A stretch of 17,940 nucleotides of DNA from Candidatus Pacearchaeota archaeon. GTDB taxonomy: Archaea > Nanoarchaeota > Nanoarchaeia > Pacearchaeales > GW2011-AR1. Numbering within the stretch: the first letter of the stretch is position 1; the number at the start of each line of letters is the position of its first letter. Both the position numbers and the translations under genes were made by a program. Positions 14,353-17,940 of this stretch are shown one piece after another. Under the pieces are notes generated by a model. That model saw only the letters and a list, made by a program, of their open reading frames with translations. It had not been told where the DNA came from and searched no databases. The DNA lies in the NCBI GenBank assembly GCA_002690445.1, contig NZER01000362.1, forward strand, positions 1 through 17,940. Direction: 5' to 3'.

Positions 14353-15057
14353 ATGCCGTATAAAGTAAACATAAGCATAGACGATGTGTCTCCCCACCCT
14401 CTTTCATCAGTAAAAGTTATCGATAACTGTTATAAGATAATTGATGATTTTCCATTGGCCAAGTTTACTCTCTTTGTGCCGATTGCATATTGGAGAACAA
14501 TGGAGTATACCAGCACAAAAGGACCACTTTCGATCGAAGAGCATCCGGATTTTTGTCAATATTTGAAAATGCTGCCAAGTGAGAATTTTGAGATTGGTTA
14601 TCACGGCTATTATCACGGCATACCTGGAAAAAGCAATAACGATGAGTTTCAACATCTCTCCATGGCTGAAGCGATTAATAAATTTAATTTGATGTTTGAC
14701 ATAGTCGAAAAAGCAGGATTGTCAGAAGTGTTTAAGCCAATATTTAGACCTCCAGCTTGGAGAATGTCCGCAGCTGCTATACGGGCAGCCCGAGATGTGG
14801 GCATGAAGATTTTGGCGCTTTCTCCTGATGACTATGCCACCGCGGTGTATTGTGGAGAGGACAAATCGTTCATGAATGTAAATTATTATAATGTCAACCC
14901 TCCGTGGAAACCTCTGAGGTTTTTTGAAAAAACCGGCGTTGTTTATCATGCATGTGAATGGGATAAGAATTATTTGAATTTGCAAAAAGTAGATGAACTT
15001 AGGGGGTTTCTGAAGGGTGCGGAATTTGATTTTTGCTTTATGGAGGGGGTGACATAA
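14353..15057 (+). CDS. Polysaccharide deacetylase-like (NodB/DUF2334-type) protein
   Basis: This 234-residue protein has the motif order of a NodB-homology deacetylase. ISIDDVSPHP supplies Asp10/Asp11 (compare TFDDG). EIGYHGYYHG gives His84 and His88 with H-x3-H spacing. FRPPAWRMS (131-139) matches the RxPxG-like motif 3. VVYHACEW with His199 resembles motif 5. Such enzymes remove N- or O-acetyl groups from sugars using a metal ion. No signal peptide is present, so it should act on cytoplasmic intermediates rather than on cell-wall polymers outside. ATG 14353 lies 4 bases after the previous stop; TTG 14341 is an alternative. Its stop TAA shares one base with the next ATG. The exact substrate is unclear. 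Confidence 0.76.
   Translation: MPYKVNISIDDVSPHPLSSVKVIDNCYKIIDDFPLAKFTLFVPIAYWRTMEYTSTKGPLSIEEHPDFCQYLKMLPSENFEIGYHGYYHGIPGKSNNDEFQHLSMAEAINKFNLMFDIVEKAGLSEVFKPIFRPPAWRMSAAAIRAARDVGMKILALSPDDYATAVYCGEDKSFMNVNYYNVNPPWKPLRFFEKTGVVYHACEWDKNYLNLQKVDELRGFLKGAEFDFCFMEGVT
15042..15049 (+). promoter_or_regulatory. Strong ribosome binding site for ATG 15057
   Basis: GGAGGGGG is spaced 7 bases before ATG 15057 in a TAATG stop-start overlap. It rules out the longer in-frame extension beginning at 15033. Confidence 0.6.
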
Positions 15058-16139
15058 TGGGCCGCTCTGATCCAAGAGGGCCCTCCTCAACTTTACATGT
15101 TGGTGGGGGGCAAAAAGCGTCAATGAATTTCATATTGTCCGAAATGACCTTTCTGAGATATTATATACCTCTCGTTATTGAAGGCAATCGCAGAGGAGTG
15201 GTATCAAATATATTCGTTGGTAGAAGTGATAAATATAACTGCCCTTGCAAAAATTTACAAACACTACACAGCTTATCTAACCAATATGGATTTGATATGT
15301 TCGATCTTCGTTCAATTGATCTTTCTCCGGTTTCAAATCGCGATGGTCCAATCTTTTTATCCGAAGGTGTGGGTATTGATTTGGTTCAACATATGAGAAA
15401 TAAAAAAATTTCCACAACCTACATGGATGATTTTAACGGAAAAAACTACGCGCGATATATCAACAAAGTTGATCATATAATTTTTCCAAGTGAATACGTT
15501 GCGAACCACTACGAGAAAATTTCAGAGAAGAACTTATATTTGGGTTCGCCAAAATATGATTATGGCGAATGGGATAAGGAAAAGCTGCTTGAGAAATATG
15601 AACTTCCGCATGAAAAGTTTTTTCTTGTTGTCTTTCCTCGCACGAGAGATCTGCACAAGATAGATATGGGAAGGATATATGATTTTGTAAGAAGTGCCGG
15701 ATATAAAATTATTGTAAAAACGAGAGGAAAGGACCCAATATCCAATCGCACACATATGGGAGACTATTTTTATATGGATTATTCTTGGTATCCGCACGAT
15801 ACGATGGAACTCATCCACATATCAGATTTTGTAATAAATTTTGATTCGACAGCGATAAAAGAATGTGCGATGTTGAACACCCCTGTTATCAATTTTGATG
15901 TTAAGCCGCGAGTTCGTTATGGGATAGATATGGGAAAACACAGGTTGGGTTATAGCTTCTTATATGAACAAGAGTTCTGTCAAAATTTAAGGCCAGATGT
16001 GTCTAGGGAAGAATTTGCCAATGCTGTTGAAGCGCTGGTTTCAAGGGACCTGACTTCTTCTTTTTCGGAGGCTAGAAAGAAATATCTATTCGAAGGGAAT
16101 AGCAGCAAAAGAATTCTCGACTATTTGGAGATTGAATGA
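15057..16139 (+). CDS. GT-B-fold protein resembling CDP-glycerol glycerophosphotransferases / UDP-GlcNAc 2-epimerases
   Basis: This 360-residue protein belongs to the GT-B superfamily but lacks the GT4 E-X7-E motif. The C-terminal half carries PHDTMELIHISDFVINFDST and then AIKECAMLNTPVINFD (about 246-281). This pattern (ISDxVI..DSTAxxEA..LxTPVI) is shared by CDP-glycerol or ribitol phosphotransferases, capsule polymerases and UDP-GlcNAc 2-epimerases. VFPRTRD (192-198) begins the second Rossmann domain. The N terminus is polar and glycine-rich (GRSDPRGPSSTLHVGGG), unlike a folded strand, so a flexible leader or a later start at ATG 15123 is possible. It could transfer an alcohol phosphate, or a sugar, to the growing glycan. 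It overlaps the following methyltransferase by ATGA. Confidence 0.7.
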   Translation: MGRSDPRGPSSTLHVGGGQKASMNFILSEMTFLRYYIPLVIEGNRRGVVSNIFVGRSDKYNCPCKNLQTLHSLSNQYGFDMFDLRSIDLSPVSNRDGPIFLSEGVGIDLVQHMRNKKISTTYMDDFNGKNYARYINKVDHIIFPSEYVANHYEKISEKNLYLGSPKYDYGEWDKEKLLEKYELPHEKFFLVVFPRTRDLHKIDMGRIYDFVRSAGYKIIVKTRGKDPISNRTHMGDYFYMDYSWYPHDTMELIHISDFVINFDSTAIKECAMLNTPVINFDVKPRVRYGIDMGKHRLGYSFLYEQEFCQNLRPDVSREEFANAVEALVSRDLTSSFSEARKKYLFEGNSSKRILDYLEIE

Positions 16140-16801
16140 GTATTGGGCACTTTAATGAGGAATATTTTAAAAACCGACATGGCCGCGATTTCAAAAGACA
16201 GGCAAGTTTTCAACAAGAAGCGGAGTTCATTAAAAAACACATTTCAAGTGGCAATCTGCTTGATGTTGGGTGTTCTACTGGAGAATTCATAAAGGCGTTA
16301 AATTGGGAAGGTGGTTGTTATGGCATGGAAATTAGCGATTACGCTTCTCAAGAAGCTAGAAAAAATGACATAAAATTTGATAAAGACTTGCTAAACACGG
16401 CAGGCTTCTTTGATGTGATTGTTTTTCGAGGCACGATACAGCTAATTGATACTCCATTTTTATATATCAAAAAAGCTTTTACGGCGCTTAAGCCAGGCGG
16501 CCGCTTGTTCTTTTTGGCAACTCCGAATGTGAACTGTCTTCATTTCAGGGTGTTTGGGGAACACCCGGTTTTGCGGCCAAAAATCAACTATTATCTCCCC
16601 AGCGATATGAGTTTGGTTGCCGCGTGTCAAAATTATGGATTTTCGTTTATTGAAAAGCGTTTACCATATTGGGAATCACCATATAAATCGTTTATGAAAG
16701 ATCATTTCTTTTTTTTGTTGAAATTGGTGCGTTTTCCTATCAAGGAGGGTTTTCCTTTTTGGGGCAATGTGATGGATTTGGCCTTTCAAAAGGGACCATA
16801 A
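16136..16801 (+). CDS. Class I SAM-dependent methyltransferase
   Basis: This is a predicted methyltransferase of 221 residues of the Methyltransf_23/11-like type frequent in O-antigen and capsule clusters. FNEEYFKNRHG at the N terminus is typical of that group. Motif I is LLDVGCSTGEF (41-51), GMEISDYA marks the acidic strand end, FFDVIVFRGTIQLI is the motif II/III region, and KPGGRLFFLATPN (119-131) is the post-motif strand. It starts in an ATGA overlap with the upstream gene, and its stop shares one base with the next ATG. A role in methylating a sugar or a polyprenyl-linked intermediate is inferred from the context. No membrane segment is visible. Confidence 0.85.
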   Translation: MSIGHFNEEYFKNRHGRDFKRQASFQQEAEFIKKHISSGNLLDVGCSTGEFIKALNWEGGCYGMEISDYASQEARKNDIKFDKDLLNTAGFFDVIVFRGTIQLIDTPFLYIKKAFTALKPGGRLFFLATPNVNCLHFRVFGEHPVLRPKINYYLPSDMSLVAACQNYGFSFIEKRLPYWESPYKSFMKDHFFFLLKLVRFPIKEGFPFWGNVMDLAFQKGP

Positions 16802-17940
16802 TGGAAGAACAAATTTCAGAATTATTACAGCGATTATATCCCATTTGTAGGAGTCTAACTGGTAATGGAAATAGAGAAACTCTTAAGATCTTGAGCGAAC
16901 ATATCCCTCTTGAGATAGTGGAGGTTCCGACCGGGACAAGGGCCTATGATTGGCAAATACCTAGAGAGTGGAACATAAGAGATGCTTATGTTAAAAACGC
17001 CAAAGGAGAAAAGGTAATTGATTTCCAGATATCCAACCTTCATGTAGTGGGCTACAGTGTTCCGATTCATAAGTTTGTTTCACTAGGCGAACTTAGAGAG
17101 CATTTGCACTTTTTATCAGAAAAACCAAAGGCCATTCCTTATCGCACATCTTATTATAAAGAACAGTGGGGGTTCTGTGTTTCACAGGAAGAATATGAAA
17201 ACTTAGAAGAGGGGGAATATGAGGTATTTATTGATTCTGAGCTTGAAGATGGCTTTTTGACGTATGGGGAGCTTTATCTTGAAGGTAGGTCAAAAGACGA
17301 GTTCCTTATTTCAACATATATTTGCCACCCTTCAATGTGTAATGACAATCTTAGTGGTATCGTTTTGGCAACGTTGTTGGCTAAAGAATTGTCGAAAAGG
17401 GACAGAGAAATATCTTATCGTTTTTTGTTTATACCCGAAACTCTGGGCTCAATTGTTTGGCTAAGCCAGAACGAACACAGAGTACATAATATTAAATATG
17501 GCCTTGTCGCAACGTGCGTTGGGGATTCCGGAACGCTAACGTATAAAAAAGCAAAAGAGTCGAACGCTTTAATAAATGAGGTGGTTGCAAAAGTTTTGCA
17601 AGATTCGGATCAGGAATATGAAATTGAAGATTTTTATCCATGGGGCAGTGACGAGAGACAATATAGTTCTCCGGGTTTTGATCTCCCCATTGGTTCGTTG
17701 ATGAGGACTCCATATAGGCATTTTCCGGAATATCATACATCTCTGGATAATTTAGAGTTTGTGAAGCCTGGAAACGTAGAGGATAGTCTTGAAAAATATA
17801 TTAACATTGTTGATGTTATTGAGTATAATAAGACTTACATAAACACAAACCCGAAATGTGAGCCTCTTTTGAACAAGGATGGGTTTTACAATATTTCCGG
17901 CGGCCAAAAGAAACCTGCACGGTTGGACACAGTGACCAAA
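16801..17940 (+). CDS. DUF4910-type aminopeptidase-like protein, 3' end outside window
   Basis: The frame is open for 380 codons to the window edge, starting at an ATG within TAATG. The protein resembles DUF4910/DUF2172 aminopeptidase-like proteins, which have an M28-like zinc peptidase core with an inserted PA-like domain and a C-terminal winged helix. Candidate zinc residues are His176 and Asp182 in YICHPSMCNDNLSG, Glu213 in IPETLGS, Asp242 in VGDSG, and His312 in FPEYHTSLDN. The early CRSLTGNGNRETL and RAYDWQIPREW are typical of the family. PKCEPLLNKDGFY near the edge marks entry to the C-terminal domain, so perhaps 40-60 residues are missing. These proteins recur in polysaccharide loci, where they may act as hydrolases or amide-processing enzymes; their substrate is not known. 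Confidence 0.85.
   Translation, partial: MEEQISELLQRLYPICRSLTGNGNRETLKILSEHIPLEIVEVPTGTRAYDWQIPREWNIRDAYVKNAKGEKVIDFQISNLHVVGYSVPIHKFVSLGELREHLHFLSEKPKAIPYRTSYYKEQWGFCVSQEEYENLEEGEYEVFIDSELEDGFLTYGELYLEGRSKDEFLISTYICHPSMCNDNLSGIVLATLLAKELSKRDREISYRFLFIPETLGSIVWLSQNEHRVHNIKYGLVATCVGDSGTLTYKKAKESNALINEVVAKVLQDSDQEYEIEDFYPWGSDERQYSSPGFDLPIGSLMRTPYRHFPEYHTSLDNLEFVKPGNVEDSLEKYINIVDVIEYNKTYINTNPKCEPLLNKDGFYNISGGQKKPARLDTVTK

Noticed and set aside
15075..15086. GGGCCC-centred palindromes near 8787 and 15078 as terminators
   Set aside because: The palindromes are short with no loop and no following T-run, and the second is within a coding region.

Overview
This 17.9 kb window looks like part of a tailed-phage (Caudoviricetes, probably T4-like myovirus) genome from an uncultured or environmental source. 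The evidence is indirect. All 22 genes lie on the plus strand, with no intergenic gap above 15 bases. Stops and starts overlap constantly (ATGA, GTGA, TAATG). The left end carries phage-typical genes: the C-terminal end of a PhoH-like ATPase, a small Cys-tailed protein of unknown function, a small zinc metallopeptidase and a Cas4/RecB-type nuclease. No capsid, tail, polymerase or terminase gene is visible, so a bacterial surface-polysaccharide island is not fully excluded. No tRNA, rRNA, CRISPR array, IS element or convincing terminator was seen.

Layout: (1) 2-2040, nucleic-acid and accessory genes (PhoH end, unknown protein, HExxH peptidase, PD-(D/E)XK nuclease). (2) 2037-9643, a first glycan block: two GT4-type glycosyltransferases, a GT-B/GT-A two-domain glycosyltransferase, a methyltransferase, another GT4 with a modified donor-site motif, a second methyltransferase, and a GT9 (heptosyltransferase-like) enzyme. 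(3) 9645-13459, a compact sugar-phosphate cassette: an RpiB-type isomerase fused to an HldE/RfaE-type nucleotidyltransferase, a PfkB/HldE1-like kinase, an AraD-type L-ribulose-5-phosphate 4-epimerase, a cupin, a TalC-type transaldolase and a minimal HAD phosphatase. (4) 13440-17940, a second glycan block: a GT4, a NodB-like deacetylase, a CDP-glycerol-transferase/epimerase-like GT-B protein, a third methyltransferase and a DUF4910-type aminopeptidase-like protein running off the right edge.

The cassette in block 3 is the most interesting part. Its enzyme order recalls the ADP-heptose route (isomerase, C1 kinase, phosphatase, nucleotidyltransferase), but the isomerase is an RpiB fold instead of GmhA and is fused to the nucleotidyltransferase. 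AraD and transaldolase would draw the starting sugar from the host pentose-phosphate pool. My inference is a virus-encoded route to a nucleotide-activated pentose or heptose, possibly an L-configured pentose derived from D-xylulose 5-phosphate. The sugar would be used by the flanking glycosyltransferases (GT9 is immediately upstream) and decorated by methyltransferases and the deacetylase-like enzyme. The final acceptor (virion glycan, host surface glycan or modified DNA) cannot be read from the sequence.
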